Below, piece after piece: positions 43,382-52,728 of a DNA stretch of 60,493 nt; positions within the stretch are counted from its first letter, which is position 1, and each line of letters starts with the position of its first letter. The notes below the pieces were generated by a model. It ran no database searches and was not told the DNA's origin. It saw only the letters and a list, made by a program, of their open reading frames with translations. Source of the DNA: an uncultured Anaerovibrio sp. (GTDB lineage: Bacteria > Bacillota > Negativicutes > Selenomonadales > Selenomonadaceae); assembly GCA_934203205.1 (NCBI GenBank), contig CAKPYV010000012.1:1-60493 (forward strand), written 5' to 3'. A program made the translations under genes and the position numbers.

Positions 43382-44095
43382 TTAACCGCCCAGGTAGGCT
43401 TTTCGAACCTCATCACTGGCAGCCAGCTCTTTGGCATCACCGCTTAGGGTTATACGGCCGGTTTCCAAGACATAGGCTCTATGGGCAATAGACAGTGCCA
43501 TATTGGCGTTCTGCTCGACCAGCAGCACAGTAGTACCTGTTTTGTTAATATCCTGAATAATAGCAAAAATCTCCTTAATCAGCAGCGGCGCCAAGCCCAT
43601 AGATGGCTCATCCAACAGCAAAAGCCTTGGCCGGCTCATAAGGGCACGGCCCATAGCCAGCATCTGCTGTTCACCACCAGAAAGAGTACCTGCCAGCTGG
43701 CCGATACGCTCCTTCAAGCGGGGAAAACGATCAAATACCAATTCCATATCCGCCTTAATGCCATCCTTATCCTTTCGGGTAAAAGCCCCCAGCTCCAGAT
43801 TTTCCAGCACGGACATTTCGGCAAAAATCCGCCGCCCCTCTGGCACCTGAGAAATACCTGTCTTAACAATCTCATGGGCAGGCATACCAGCAATTTCCTG
43901 TCCCTCAAACCGAATACTGCCGGTCTTAGGCTTCAACAGTCCGGAAATGGTGCGGAGAATTGTAGACTTGCCAGCGCCATTGGCGCCAATCAGAGTTACA
44001 ATCTCACCCTCATTTACCTCCAGGAAAACACCCTTGATGGCATGAATAGCCCCATAAAAGACATTTATGTCATTTATTGTTAGCATAGTTCCCAT
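43382..44095 (-). CDS. livF: branched-chain amino-acid ABC transporter, ATPase LivF
   Basis: This 237-residue ATPase has Walker A G-A-N-G-A-G-K-S-T, signature L-S-G-G-E-Q-Q, Walker B L-L-L-L-D-E-P-S and the H-loop. It contains the LivF-type segment S-Q-V-P-E-G-R-R-I-F. It forms a heterodimer with LivG. It is the last gene of livJHMGF. Confidence 0.95.
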   Translation of the reverse strand: MGTMLTINDINVFYGAIHAIKGVFLEVNEGEIVTLIGANGAGKSTILRTISGLLKPKTGSIRFEGQEIAGMPAHEIVKTGISQVPEGRRIFAEMSVLENLELGAFTRKDKDGIKADMELVFDRFPRLKERIGQLAGTLSGGEQQMLAMGRALMSRPRLLLLDEPSMGLAPLLIKEIFAIIQDINKTGTTVLLVEQNANMALSIAHRAYVLETGRITLSGDAKELAASDEVRKAYLGG

Positions 44096-44102
44096 ATTTC
44101 CA

Positions 44103-44873
44103 TCAAGCCTCCCCGCCTAAATATGCCCTGATAACCTCTGGATTCTCCTGAATCTCCTTTGGTGTACCATTGGCAATAATCATACCATATTCCAATACAT
44201 AGATACGCTCGCAGATACCCATAACCAAGCTCATATCATGCTCAATCAAAAGAACAGTCAGGCCAAACTCCTTGCGAATCCAGCTAATCATTTCCATAAG
44301 TTCCTTGGTTTCCTGAGGATTCATACCCGCTGCCGGCTCATCCAAAAGCAGCAGCTTTGGCTTGGCTGCCAAGGCACGGGCAATCTCCAAACGACGCTGA
44401 GCACCATAAGGCAGATTTTTGGCCTGTTCATAAGCATGACCATCCAACTTGAAGATTTTCAGCAATTTCATGCTTTCTTCCTCAATCTGCTTTTCCTCAG
44501 AAAAATATCTGCCTACCCGAAAAACAGTTTCCGCCAAACCATATTTTACATGGGAATGAAAGGCAATCTTAACATTATCCAGCACCGTCAGCTCAGAAAA
44601 AAGACGAATATTCTGGAAAGTACGGGCAATACCTCGCTGAGTAATCTCATAAGGCTTCTTCCCTACAATGCTCTTGCCAGCAAATTCAATATTGCCAGTG
44701 GTAGGCTGATAAACTCCGGTAATCAAATTAAAGGCCGTGGTTTTGCCGGCACCATTAGGGCCAATCAAACCAATAAGCTCACCCTTATTAATATAGAAAT
44801 CAAAATCAGAAACAGCCTTCAGACCGCCAAATACAATGGAGACATTTTCTGCTTTGAGAAGTACCTCACTCAT
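44103..44873 (-). CDS. livG: branched-chain amino-acid ABC transporter, ATPase LivG
   Basis: This 256-residue ATPase has G-P-N-G-A-G-K-T-T, L-P-Y-G-A-Q-R-R-L-E-I-A-R-A and L-L-L-L-D-E-P-A-A-G-M-N-P. It carries the LivG family F-Q-N-I-R-L-F and C-terminal P-E-V-I-R-A-Y-L-G-G. It overlaps livM by 4 bp. Confidence 0.96.
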   Translation of the reverse strand: MSEVLLKAENVSIVFGGLKAVSDFDFYINKGELIGLIGPNGAGKTTAFNLITGVYQPTTGNIEFAGKSIVGKKPYEITQRGIARTFQNIRLFSELTVLDNVKIAFHSHVKYGLAETVFRVGRYFSEEKQIEEESMKLLKIFKLDGHAYEQAKNLPYGAQRRLEIARALAAKPKLLLLDEPAAGMNPQETKELMEMISWIRKEFGLTVLLIEHDMSLVMGICERIYVLEYGMIIANGTPKEIQENPEVIRAYLGGEA

Positions 44874-45820
44874 GATTCATGCCCCCTTTTGAAAATACGA
44901 CGGAAGATACCCATGCTGGTAACCTCCATATAGCCAAACAAGCCCTGTGGACGATAGAACATCAGCAAAATCAAGGCCAGTGCATAGATAATCATACGGA
45001 ACTCAGGCCAAGGCGCCAGAACCGCAGAAATAAAGGTTACCACAAATGCACCAGCAATGGAACCGGTAATGGAGCCAAGACCGCCCATAACCACCATAAT
45101 CAGATAATTGAAGGAAGCCAAAAAGGTAAAAGAACCAGGGCTGATAATATAGAAATTATGGCCAAAAAGACAGCCAGCCACACCGGCAAAGGCCGCACCA
45201 ATGGTAAAGGCCATTACCTTGTATTTGGTGGTATTAATGCCCATAGCCTCTGCCGCAATTTCATTTTCCCGAATGGCAATACAAGCTCGGCCATGAGAGG
45301 AATTAACAAAGTTTTTAATCACAAACAGAGTGAAAATCATAATCAGGAAAACCCAGGCAAAATTAGTATGATGGGTAATGCCCTTGAAGCCAGCAGCGCC
45401 CCCCACATAATCCAGATTCATAATCACAATGCGGATGATTTCACCTAAGCCCAGAGTAGCAATAGCCAGGTAATCGCCCCGCAGGCGAAGGGTTGGCAAA
45501 CCAATCAAAAAGCCCAGTAACCCCGCCATCACTGCACCAGCTACAATTGCCACAATAAAAGGCAGATGGAAGAAGGTAGTCATAACCACACCTGTATAGG
45601 CACCTACCGCCATAAAGCCTGCATGGCCCAAAGAGAACTGTCCTGTATAGCCGTTAATCAGATTCAGGCTCACAGCCATAATAACATTGATACCGATAAT
45701 AATCAGGTTCAGCTCCCAGAAGGAGGTCAGAACCTTGGTAGTAATCAAAACCTGCAGTATAGCAAAAATCACCAGAGACAGGCCCAGCATAATCAAATCA
45801 TTTTTACGCAGCAAATTCAT
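44870..45820 (-). CDS. livM: branched-chain amino-acid ABC transporter, permease LivM
   Basis: This 316-residue membrane protein with about nine helices has the LivM signature region N-L-I-N-G-Y-T-G-Q-F-S-L-G-H-A-G-F and the cytoplasmic A-I-R-E-N-E-I-A-A-E-A-M-G-I coupling helix. It lies 10 bp after livH and overlaps livG. Confidence 0.96.
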   Translation of the reverse strand: MNLLRKNDLIMLGLSLVIFAILQVLITTKVLTSFWELNLIIIGINVIMAVSLNLINGYTGQFSLGHAGFMAVGAYTGVVMTTFFHLPFIVAIVAGAVMAGLLGFLIGLPTLRLRGDYLAIATLGLGEIIRIVIMNLDYVGGAAGFKGITHHTNFAWVFLIMIFTLFVIKNFVNSSHGRACIAIRENEIAAEAMGINTTKYKVMAFTIGAAFAGVAGCLFGHNFYIISPGSFTFLASFNYLIMVVMGGLGSITGSIAGAFVVTFISAVLAPWPEFRMIIYALALILLMFYRPQGLFGYMEVTSMGIFRRIFKRGHES

Positions 45821-45830
45821 ATCCTGTCAC

Positions 45831-46718
45831 CTACACTTTCTCACGGGTATTCTTGCCAAAAAGACCAGACGGCTTAAACAACAATACCAGAATCAAAATC
45901 GCAAAGGCAGCCGCATCACGGAAGGTAGAGGAAATAAAGCCAGAAACCAAGGCCTCAATCACACCCAAAATAATACCGCCAGCCACAGCACCAGGCAAAA
46001 TACCAATACCACCCAATACTGCTGCTACAAAGGCTTTCAGACCAGGCATAATACCCATTAATGGATCAATGGAGTTGTAATAAACGCCAACCAGCACACC
46101 AGCAGCCGCAGCCAAGGCAGAGCCAATGCAGAAGGTAAAGGAAATAACTCTATCTGCGTTAATGCCCATCAGCTGAGCCGTTTCTACATCAAAGGAAGCA
46201 GCCCGCATGGCCTTGCCCAGCTTGGTTTTCTGCACGATATAGGTCAGAATCAGCATCAACACCAGAGTAATACCCATAATCAGCATCTGCTGGCCATTTA
46301 CAATAAAAGGCCCCACATTAAAAGCTACGCTGGGAATAACCTCTGGAAAGGTTCTTGGGGTAGGGCTGACAAAATACATGCTGGCATATTCCAGGAAGAA
46401 GGATACACCAATGGCTGTAATCAAGACTGAAATTCTTGGCGCATGACGCAAAGGCTTGTAGGCCAGTCTTTCCACAATCATACCCAAAATACCAGTTACC
46501 ACCATGGAAATCAGCAGGGCTGGCACAATGGATAAACCAGCTCTGGTAATAGCAAAAAAGCCAATGTAGGCACCTACCATGTAAATATCACCATGGGCAA
46601 AATTTATAAGCTTGATGATACCGTAAATCATGGTATAGCCCAGGGCAATCAGTGCATAAATGCTGCCCAGAGAGACACCATTTATCAGCTGTTGGACAAA
46701 CTGATGCAAAAAGTCCAT
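45831..46718 (-). CDS. livH: branched-chain amino-acid ABC transporter, permease LivH
   Basis: This 295-residue membrane protein has I-Y-A-L-I-A-L-G-Y-T-M-I-Y-G-I and N-F-A-H-G-D-I-Y-M near the N-terminus. A cytoplasmic A-M-R-A-A-S-F-D-V-E-T-A-Q-L-M-G-I loop follows. The ATG at 46718 has GGAGGA upstream; the longer frame to 46772 has no site. It is separated from livJ by a hairpin. Confidence 0.95.
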   Translation of the reverse strand: MDFLHQFVQQLINGVSLGSIYALIALGYTMIYGIIKLINFAHGDIYMVGAYIGFFAITRAGLSIVPALLISMVVTGILGMIVERLAYKPLRHAPRISVLITAIGVSFFLEYASMYFVSPTPRTFPEVIPSVAFNVGPFIVNGQQMLIMGITLVLMLILTYIVQKTKLGKAMRAASFDVETAQLMGINADRVISFTFCIGSALAAAAGVLVGVYYNSIDPLMGIMPGLKAFVAAVLGGIGILPGAVAGGIILGVIEALVSGFISSTFRDAAAFAILILVLLFKPSGLFGKNTREKV

Positions 46719-46789
46719 AAATATTCCTCCGAACTTTTTAATTAATTTATAAAATAAAAAATATAAATACAAAAACGCCTAAAAACCTA

Positions 46790-46842
46790 GAAAAGAGGTC
46801 CAGCCTATGACATCTGTATTGATACCATCAGCTGTGACCTCT
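46790..46842 (-). terminator. partial terminator between livJ and livH
   Basis: On the minus strand AGAGGTC and GACCTCT enclose a 35-nt loop that itself contains CAGC/GCTG pairing, followed by T4. It probably lowers expression of livHMGF relative to the binding protein, as is common in such operons. In the rest of the 204-bp gap I see nothing. Confidence 0.5.
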
Positions 46843-46922
46843 ATTCCGGACAGAACACTAACCCAGCGTTCTCTGGCCATCTATGCACATATTACCTGCA
46901 CAGGCAGGACATATCATACATA

Positions 46923-48095
46923 TTATTTACTTGGAGCGATTCTGCTCTTGAATACATACTTGCCATCAACATTCTCAATGATAATAGCATCCTTAATAGG
47001 ATTATGAGTTGCAGGATCCATAGTAACCTTGGCAGTAGCAACCTGCAGATCCTTGGTCTCCTCAATAGCCTTGCGGATAGCCTCAGGATCATCGCTGCCT
47101 GCACGCTTCAAAGCATCTACCAGCAGCTTGCCTGCATCGTAGCCCAGAGCGGCAAATACATTTGGTGCATGGCCATATTCCTTGGTAAAGGAATCAATAA
47201 AGGTCTTAGCACCTGGATCCTCTGCGAAATAATGGGTAGAGAAGTAAGTATTGTTCAAAGCGGAAGCACCGGCAATATCAGCAACCTTTGGATCATCCCA
47301 GCCATCAGTACCCAGCATAGTAGCAGTAATACCGATTTCACGAGCCTGCTTTACAATCTTGCCTACTTCCTCATAATAAGCTGGTACGAAGATTACATCT
47401 GCATTAGCAGCCTTAATCTTGGTCAGAGCAGCCTTGAAATCCTGATCCTTGGCCAGGAAGGACTCCTGCATTACCACCTTGCCGCCAGCAGCCTCAAAGG
47501 TCTCCTGGAATACCTTGCCCAAGCTCTTGGAATAGTCAGAGCTGGAATCAATGTACATAACAGCAGTCTTAGCCTTCAGCTCCTTGCTGGCAAACTGAGC
47601 CATAACAGTACCCTGCTGTGGATCAATGAAGCAGCTGCGGAAAATATAAGGCTTTACAGCACCATTCTCAACAGTTACATCAGGATTGGTAGCTGCAAAA
47701 GCAATTACAGGCACCTTGTTATCAGTAGCCACCTGGGATTCAGCAATAACGTTAGCTGTTACAGCAGGACCTACAATAACCTTTACCCCATCATCGGAAA
47801 TCAGCTTGGTAGCAGCATTTACAGCCTCAGCAGACTCAGACTTGTTATCTGCCTCCACCAGCTTAATCTGCTTGCCGTTAATACCACCAGCCTCATTGGC
47901 CTCCTTAATAGCCAGGCGAAGGCCCTCCAAGCCTGCATTACCATAGTTGGCCTGATTGCCTGTCATCTCAATATTGGCACCAACCTTGATTTCATCACTG
48001 GAAGCACTATCCCCGCCACAGCCTGCAAATACTGTGCTCAGCATAGCTACACCTAAAACTGCACTTGCCAAACGTAGTTTTTTGCTAAAAAACAT
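46923..48095 (-). CDS. livJ: branched-chain amino-acid ABC transporter, substrate-binding lipoprotein
   Basis: This 390-residue Peripla_BP_6 protein has a lipoprotein signal peptide with lipobox L-S-T-V-F-A-G-C (Cys about 26). The mature part starts with I-K-V-G-A-N-I-E-M-T-G and has G-L-R-L-A-I-K-E-A-N-E-A-G-G-I-N-G. It captures Leu/Ile/Val or related compounds for LivHMGF. A GGAGG site precedes the ATG. Confidence 0.95.
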   Translation of the reverse strand: MFFSKKLRLASAVLGVAMLSTVFAGCGGDSASSDEIKVGANIEMTGNQANYGNAGLEGLRLAIKEANEAGGINGKQIKLVEADNKSESAEAVNAATKLISDDGVKVIVGPAVTANVIAESQVATDNKVPVIAFAATNPDVTVENGAVKPYIFRSCFIDPQQGTVMAQFASKELKAKTAVMYIDSSSDYSKSLGKVFQETFEAAGGKVVMQESFLAKDQDFKAALTKIKAANADVIFVPAYYEEVGKIVKQAREIGITATMLGTDGWDDPKVADIAGASALNNTYFSTHYFAEDPGAKTFIDSFTKEYGHAPNVFAALGYDAGKLLVDALKRAGSDDPEAIRKAIEETKDLQVATAKVTMDPATHNPIKDAIIIENVDGKYVFKSRIAPSK

Positions 48096-48173
48096 AATTA
48101 TTCCTCCTATTTATTAGTCATCTGTTAGTGGAGTACCCATACATTTTTTATATCCACTTATGCTAATGGAAAT

Positions 48174-48202
48174 ATTATAGTTTACAAGTTTACACCTGTC
48201 AA
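48174..48202 (-). promoter_or_regulatory. livJ promoter, consensus sigma-A type
   Basis: On the minus strand TTGACA (complement of 48197-48202) and TATAAT (complement of 48174-48179) are separated by 17 nt, a perfect consensus. It should drive strong expression of livJHMGF. Confidence 0.85.
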
Positions 48203-48350
48203 CATTTTCTTGTGTGTATTCAATGTACATTTATGCTTTTTATTCTCATGCAATGGATTATCACGAGCAAAAACGAATTTGTAATTATTATCCACGGATA
48301 ATTAAAATAAACAATTTGAATTAATATTTCTCTTAATGTCTATTTTGTTA

Positions 48351-48373
48351 TATAATGTAAGAGTTACATTATA
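48351..48373. promoter_or_regulatory. perfect palindrome over the nrdD -10 and leader
   Basis: Two perfect 10-bp arms (TATAATGTAA and TTACATTATA) flank a GAG centre. The left arm contains the TATAAT that would serve as the nrdD -10, and the right arm ends 2 bp before the GGAGGAGGGG ribosome binding site. It looks like a repressor operator. It does not match the NrdR box pattern as I know it. Confidence 0.65.
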
Positions 48374-48391
48374 CGGAGGAGGGGTTTATTC

Positions 48392-50656
48392 TTGAATCTA
48401 AAAGAAGTTATCAAAAGGTCTGGTCTTACTGTTGACTATGATCGTTCCAAAATTTATAATGCCATTGCCGGAGCTGCTAAGGAAATACCTGACAGCATGA
48501 CTGATGAGGACAAGGAAGGTATTACCAATCAGGTTGAAAATACCATTGCCAACCTTAGCAGTATTACCGTAGAAGAAATACAGGATGTGGTAGAGCAGGT
48601 GCTAATGAAGCAAGGCTTCTACGACGTAGCCAAGCACTACATTATGTACCGTCAGCGCCATGCAGAGCGCCGTGAGGCTCAGAAAAACCTGATGAAGAGC
48701 TATAAGGATATTTTCTTTGCCGATGCTATTGATTCCGATATGAAGCGGGACAACGCCAATATCAACACCGATGCCTCTATGGGTATTATGTTGAAGCTTG
48801 GGGCAGAGGGTGCCAAGCATTTTGTTGACAACTATGTACTGCCAGAGGAATTTGCTACGGCAGACAAGGATAATTTCATTCATATCCATGATAAGGATTT
48901 CTCCTTGATTACCTTGAACTGCTGTCAGATAGATTTGCTGAAGCTGTTCCACGGTGGCTTCTCCACCGGTCATGGCTTCCTGCGGGAGCCAAATTCCATT
49001 CGTGCCTATGCCTCTCTGGCCTGCATCGCTATTCAGAGCAATCAGAATGATATGTTTGGTGGTCAAAGCATTAATGCCTTTGATTTTGCTATGGCTGAGG
49101 GTGTACACAAAACCTTCTGCAAGGCAGTAGCTGATGAAGCCTACAAGTCTATGGTTTATCGCTTTGGCACCGAAATGGCCGGGGATGCCAAGGCTTTCCG
49201 GGACAAGTTCCGCAGCCATATGGACTATAGCTGCTGTCGTTTTACCGATGGAGATGCTCAGCCACCTTTGGAAGCTGTAGAAATGATTCTTCAGGCTCTG
49301 GAGGCCACCAAGCCAGAGGAGCTGACTGAGGCTTCTGTAGGGGATTTGACTCAGGATGCGGTAAACATCTATCATTTGGCCTGTGCCGATACCACTGAGG
49401 AAACCCATCAGGCTATGGAGGCCCTGATTCACAACTTCAACACTCTCCATAGCCGGGCCGGTGCCCAGGTTCCTTTTAGCTCCATTAACTACGGTATGGA
49501 CACCAGTGCGGAGGGCAGATTGGCTGTTAGAGAGGTACTGAATGCTATTCAGGCCGGTCTGGGCAACGGTGAAACCGCTATTTTCCCTATTTCTGTATTC
49601 CAGCTCAAAGCCGGAGTCAATTACAACCCAGATGATCCTAACTATGATCTTTTCCAGCAGGCATGCCGAGTAAGTGCCAAGAGATTGTTCCCTAATTTTG
49701 TCAATGTAGATGCGCCATATAACCTGCAATACTATCAGCCTGGCAATTACAATTCCTATGTAGCTACCATGGGCTGTCGTACCAGAGTTATTGGCAATGT
49801 CAACGGCCCTAGCGAAGCTGGCAGCCGTGGTAATTTCTCCTTTACCACCATCAATCTGCCAAAGCTGGCTTTGGAGGCCAAGGGCAATCTGGACAAGTTC
49901 TGGCAGCTGCTGGATAAATACATTCAGATTAGCCATGACTATCTCCTGTTCCGCTTCCAGACCATCAAGGAAAAGCATGTTTATAACTACCCATTCCTTA
50001 TGGGACAGGGCGTCTGGATGGATAGCGACAAGCTAAAGGCTACCGATACCATAGAGGAAGTGCTGAAAAAGCACGCTTCCTTCTCCATTGGCTTCTGTGG
50101 CTTGGCCGAGTGTCTGGTGGCTCTCATTGGCAAGCATCACGGCGAAAGCGAAGCTGCTCAGGAGCTGGGCTTGAAGATTGTGGGACATATCCGTCAGAGA
50201 ACTGATGAATATACCGATGCAGAATCCATTAACTGGAGTACCTTTGGCACCCCAGCCGAGTCCACTGCCGGCCAGTTCCAGCGGGCTAACCGCAAGAAAT
50301 TTGGCATTATTCCTGGAGTTACGGATAGAGATTATCTCACCAACAGCTCCCATGTGCCTGTTTACTATCCAATTCGGGCTTTGGATAAAATCCGCATCGA
50401 GGCTCCATACCATGAGCTGGAAAACGCCGGCCATATTGCCTATGTGGAAATGGACGGGGATCCATCCAAGAACGTAAAAGCATTTGAAACATTGGTACGA
50501 GCTATGCACGATGCCAATATGGGCTATTTCTCCATTAACCATCCCGTAGATAGAGATCCAGTCTGTGGCTATACCGGCATTATTGAAAATGAATGTCCAC
50601 ATTGCCACCGGAAAGAAATCGTCACCGGTCACAAAACCATTAAGCGTATCGTTTAA
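48392..50656 (+). CDS. nrdD: anaerobic ribonucleoside-triphosphate reductase (class III), C-terminus apparently truncated
   Basis: This enzyme reduces NTPs to dNTPs by glycyl-radical chemistry. The 754 residues have an N-terminal ATP-cone (about 3-95) and the alpha/beta barrel with catalytic-Cys segments (T-L-N-C-C, T-M-G-C-R-T-R-V-I-G). The C-terminal Cys region is C-G-Y-T-G...C-P-H-C. The protein stops after T-I-K-R-I-V, where homologues continue with an R-x-T-G-Y glycyl-radical loop and about 25 more residues. No such loop is visible in any frame before the terminator. No nrdG activase lies nearby. The start is TTG with GGAGGAGGGG upstream. Confidence 0.85.
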   Translation: MNLKEVIKRSGLTVDYDRSKIYNAIAGAAKEIPDSMTDEDKEGITNQVENTIANLSSITVEEIQDVVEQVLMKQGFYDVAKHYIMYRQRHAERREAQKNLMKSYKDIFFADAIDSDMKRDNANINTDASMGIMLKLGAEGAKHFVDNYVLPEEFATADKDNFIHIHDKDFSLITLNCCQIDLLKLFHGGFSTGHGFLREPNSIRAYASLACIAIQSNQNDMFGGQSINAFDFAMAEGVHKTFCKAVADEAYKSMVYRFGTEMAGDAKAFRDKFRSHMDYSCCRFTDGDAQPPLEAVEMILQALEATKPEELTEASVGDLTQDAVNIYHLACADTTEETHQAMEALIHNFNTLHSRAGAQVPFSSINYGMDTSAEGRLAVREVLNAIQAGLGNGETAIFPISVFQLKAGVNYNPDDPNYDLFQQACRVSAKRLFPNFVNVDAPYNLQYYQPGNYNSYVATMGCRTRVIGNVNGPSEAGSRGNFSFTTINLPKLALEAKGNLDKFWQLLDKYIQISHDYLLFRFQTIKEKHVYNYPFLMGQGVWMDSDKLKATDTIEEVLKKHASFSIGFCGLAECLVALIGKHHGESEAAQELGLKIVGHIRQRTDEYTDAESINWSTFGTPAESTAGQFQRANRKKFGIIPGVTDRDYLTNSSHVPVYYPIRALDKIRIEAPYHELENAGHIAYVEMDGDPSKNVKAFETLVRAMHDANMGYFSINHPVDRDPVCGYTGIIENECPHCHRKEIVTGHKTIKRIV

Positions 50657-50674
50657 AAATTAAATTTAACCACC

Positions 50675-50728
50675 AAAAAGGAGCTGTGACAAAGCCCAAG
50701 GCGATTTGTCCACAGCTCCTATTTTTGT
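50675..50728. terminator. bidirectional terminator between nrdD and the amidase gene
   Basis: GGAGCTGTG-ACAAA and TTTGT-CCACAGCTCC form a long stem flanked by A-rich and T-rich stretches. Confidence 0.85.
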
Positions 50729-50748
50729 ACCCTGTTTAAGCCAAAGTA

Positions 50749-51930
50749 TCAGCTAAAAAATCTACGCAGGCCGTTCAGAATGCCTTCTGCCGCCCGGTTA
50801 ATACCCGCCTCGGAATTCATCAGCTTTTCTTCCTTGTCATTGGAGATAAAGGCCATTTCCACCAAGGTAGCTGGCATATCCGTATGCTTTACCACATAGA
50901 AATTACAGCTCTTGGTTCCCCTATTCCCAGTACCTAAAGCCGTTACCACACCCTCAGATACATACTGAGCCAGCCTCTGGCTAGCCTTGGAGCCCTTGGT
51001 ATAATAATACCCTGTTGTGCCGCTAGGAGTGCTGTTGGTAAAGGAATCCATATGCATGGAAATAAAGATGTCTGCATTGCCCTCATTACCTACATCACAC
51101 CGTGCCTGCAGCTCCTCCACATCAGAAGCATTGGCCTTTTTAGGAGATACCTCCGTATCCGTGGTTCTAGTCATCAGCACTGTAGCCCCCTCTGCCTGCA
51201 GCAGCTTCTGCAAGGCTTTGGCTACCCGCAGGGTAACTCCTTTTTCCGTTACGCCTGTAGGCCCAATGGCGCCGGTATCACTGCCACCATGTCCTGCATC
51301 CAGAGCAATGAGCTTACCCTTTAGCCCCGGGGTAAAGGCAGGCTCTGTTGTGGTGCCACCTGAGGTTGTTCCAACTGTATCTCCCCTATTGGTATCGGAG
51401 CCAGTGCCACTGGACGTATCAGGCTTTGGCTGTGGATTAAAGTCTATACCAGAGTTTTTACTGCCTCCTCCTACCTTGCCAAAGTCCATAACCACTCTAT
51501 AGGCCGTGGTGCCACCCTTTAGGGCAAATACCTTGTAATTGTTTTTGCCCATAGAGCTTTCTACCACCACCCGCACTGTAGAGCTGTCATGCTGGGCAAT
51601 CCGCACCGCCTTGGCAAAACGGCTGTCAATATTGGCAGCCTTCTTTACATTGGGACTAACCCAGGCATTTTGAATATCAATGATAATCCTCTGGGGATTG
51701 GAAATAACGCTAACCTTGTACTCCGTCTCCTTGGTGCCATCCACCACAATACGAGTTTTGTCTGCATCGGTACTTACCCGGATGCCGGTAATCTCCGACA
51801 TACTGCCAGCCCGCTGGGCAAATCCCGCTGCCTCAGCTCCCTGCTGTCCCCACAGCAGCAGGCACATTGTCAGAAGCATCACCAGAGCAGACCATATTTT
51901 ATTACCATCTATTTCCTTGCCATATTCCAC
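50749..51930 (-). CDS. N-acetylmuramoyl-L-alanine amidase with AMIN domain
   Basis: This exported zinc amidase cleaves peptidoglycan stem peptides in cell separation. The roughly 393-residue protein has an N-terminal signal helix, an AMIN domain (about 40-140), a Ser/Gly/Thr-rich linker (about 145-190) and an Amidase_3 domain. The amidase domain shows D-A-G-H-G-G, E-K-G-V, S-M-H-M-D and the catalytic V-E-M-A-F. I prefer the GTG at 51930, which has GGAGG upstream, over the ATG at 51945 that lies in that site. Confidence 0.9.
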   Translation of the reverse strand: MEYGKEIDGNKIWSALVMLLTMCLLLWGQQGAEAAGFAQRAGSMSEITGIRVSTDADKTRIVVDGTKETEYKVSVISNPQRIIIDIQNAWVSPNVKKAANIDSRFAKAVRIAQHDSSTVRVVVESSMGKNNYKVFALKGGTTAYRVVMDFGKVGGGSKNSGIDFNPQPKPDTSSGTGSDTNRGDTVGTTSGGTTTEPAFTPGLKGKLIALDAGHGGSDTGAIGPTGVTEKGVTLRVAKALQKLLQAEGATVLMTRTTDTEVSPKKANASDVEELQARCDVGNEGNADIFISMHMDSFTNSTPSGTTGYYYTKGSKASQRLAQYVSEGVVTALGTGNRGTKSCNFYVVKHTDMPATLVEMAFISNDKEEKLMNSEAGINRAAEGILNGLRRFFS

Positions 51931-51951
51931 GGTTCTGTCCTCCATATATGC

Positions 51952-52728
51952 TTAGAGCATATTCTGCAAAAATGCCACGGTTCTTTCCTGCTTAGGGTGA
52001 GCAAAAAACTCCTCTGGCTGGCCCTGCTCCACAATCACCCCATCAGCCATAAACATAACATGGCTGGCCGCCTCTCTGGCAAAGGCCATTTCGTGAGTTA
52101 CCACCACCATAGTCATATGCTCCTGGGCCAGCTCCCGCATGGTTTTCAAAACCTCACCTGTCAGCTCCGGATCCAGGGCAGAGGTAGGCTCATCAAACAG
52201 CATAATCTCTGGCTTCATAGCCAAGGCTCTGGCAATAGCCACTCGCTGCTGCTGACCGCCAGACAATCTGCCGGGATAAGCATCCCGCTTGTCAAAAAGC
52301 CCAACCTTCCGCAAAAGCTCCTCTGCCTCTGGACGAACCTCCTCTACAGAACGCTTTTTTACCTGCACAGGAGCCTCCAGCAGATTCTCCATAACCGTCA
52401 TATGAGGAAAAAGATTGAACTGCTGAAATACCATGCCTGTACAAGCCAAAATATCCCTAGACTTGGCCTCATCCACATATTCTGCCCTGCCATCAGCTCC
52501 GTTTTCCGCCAAGGCACGGCCCATAATCTCAATTTTGCCAGAGTCAATCTCCTCCAGACGATTGATACACCGCAGCATGGTGCTTTTGCCAGAACCAGAA
52601 GGCCCTATAATAGCCAGTACATCACCCTTGGCCACAGAAAAATCAATTCCCTTCAGCACCTCCAGCTCCCCAAAGCTTTTATGTATATCCGTCATTTTTA
52701 ACATCATATTATTGGTCATATTTTGCAT
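51952..52728 (-). CDS. glnQ: polar amino-acid ABC transporter, ATPase (GlnQ-like)
   Basis: This ATPase of about 258 residues has G-P-S-G-S-G-K-S-T, L-S-G-G-Q-Q-Q-R and M-L-F-D-E-P-T-S-A-L-D-P. The start at 52728 has GGAGG 6 nt upstream and overlaps the permease end by 20 bp. Specificity (Gln, Cys, His or another) is not determined by sequence; GlnQ is the nearest family name. Confidence 0.9.
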   Translation of the reverse strand: MQNMTNNMMLKMTDIHKSFGELEVLKGIDFSVAKGDVLAIIGPSGSGKSTMLRCINRLEEIDSGKIEIMGRALAENGADGRAEYVDEAKSRDILACTGMVFQQFNLFPHMTVMENLLEAPVQVKKRSVEEVRPEAEELLRKVGLFDKRDAYPGRLSGGQQQRVAIARALAMKPEIMLFDEPTSALDPELTGEVLKTMRELAQEHMTMVVVTHEMAFAREAASHVMFMADGVIVEQGQPEEFFAHPKQERTVAFLQNML

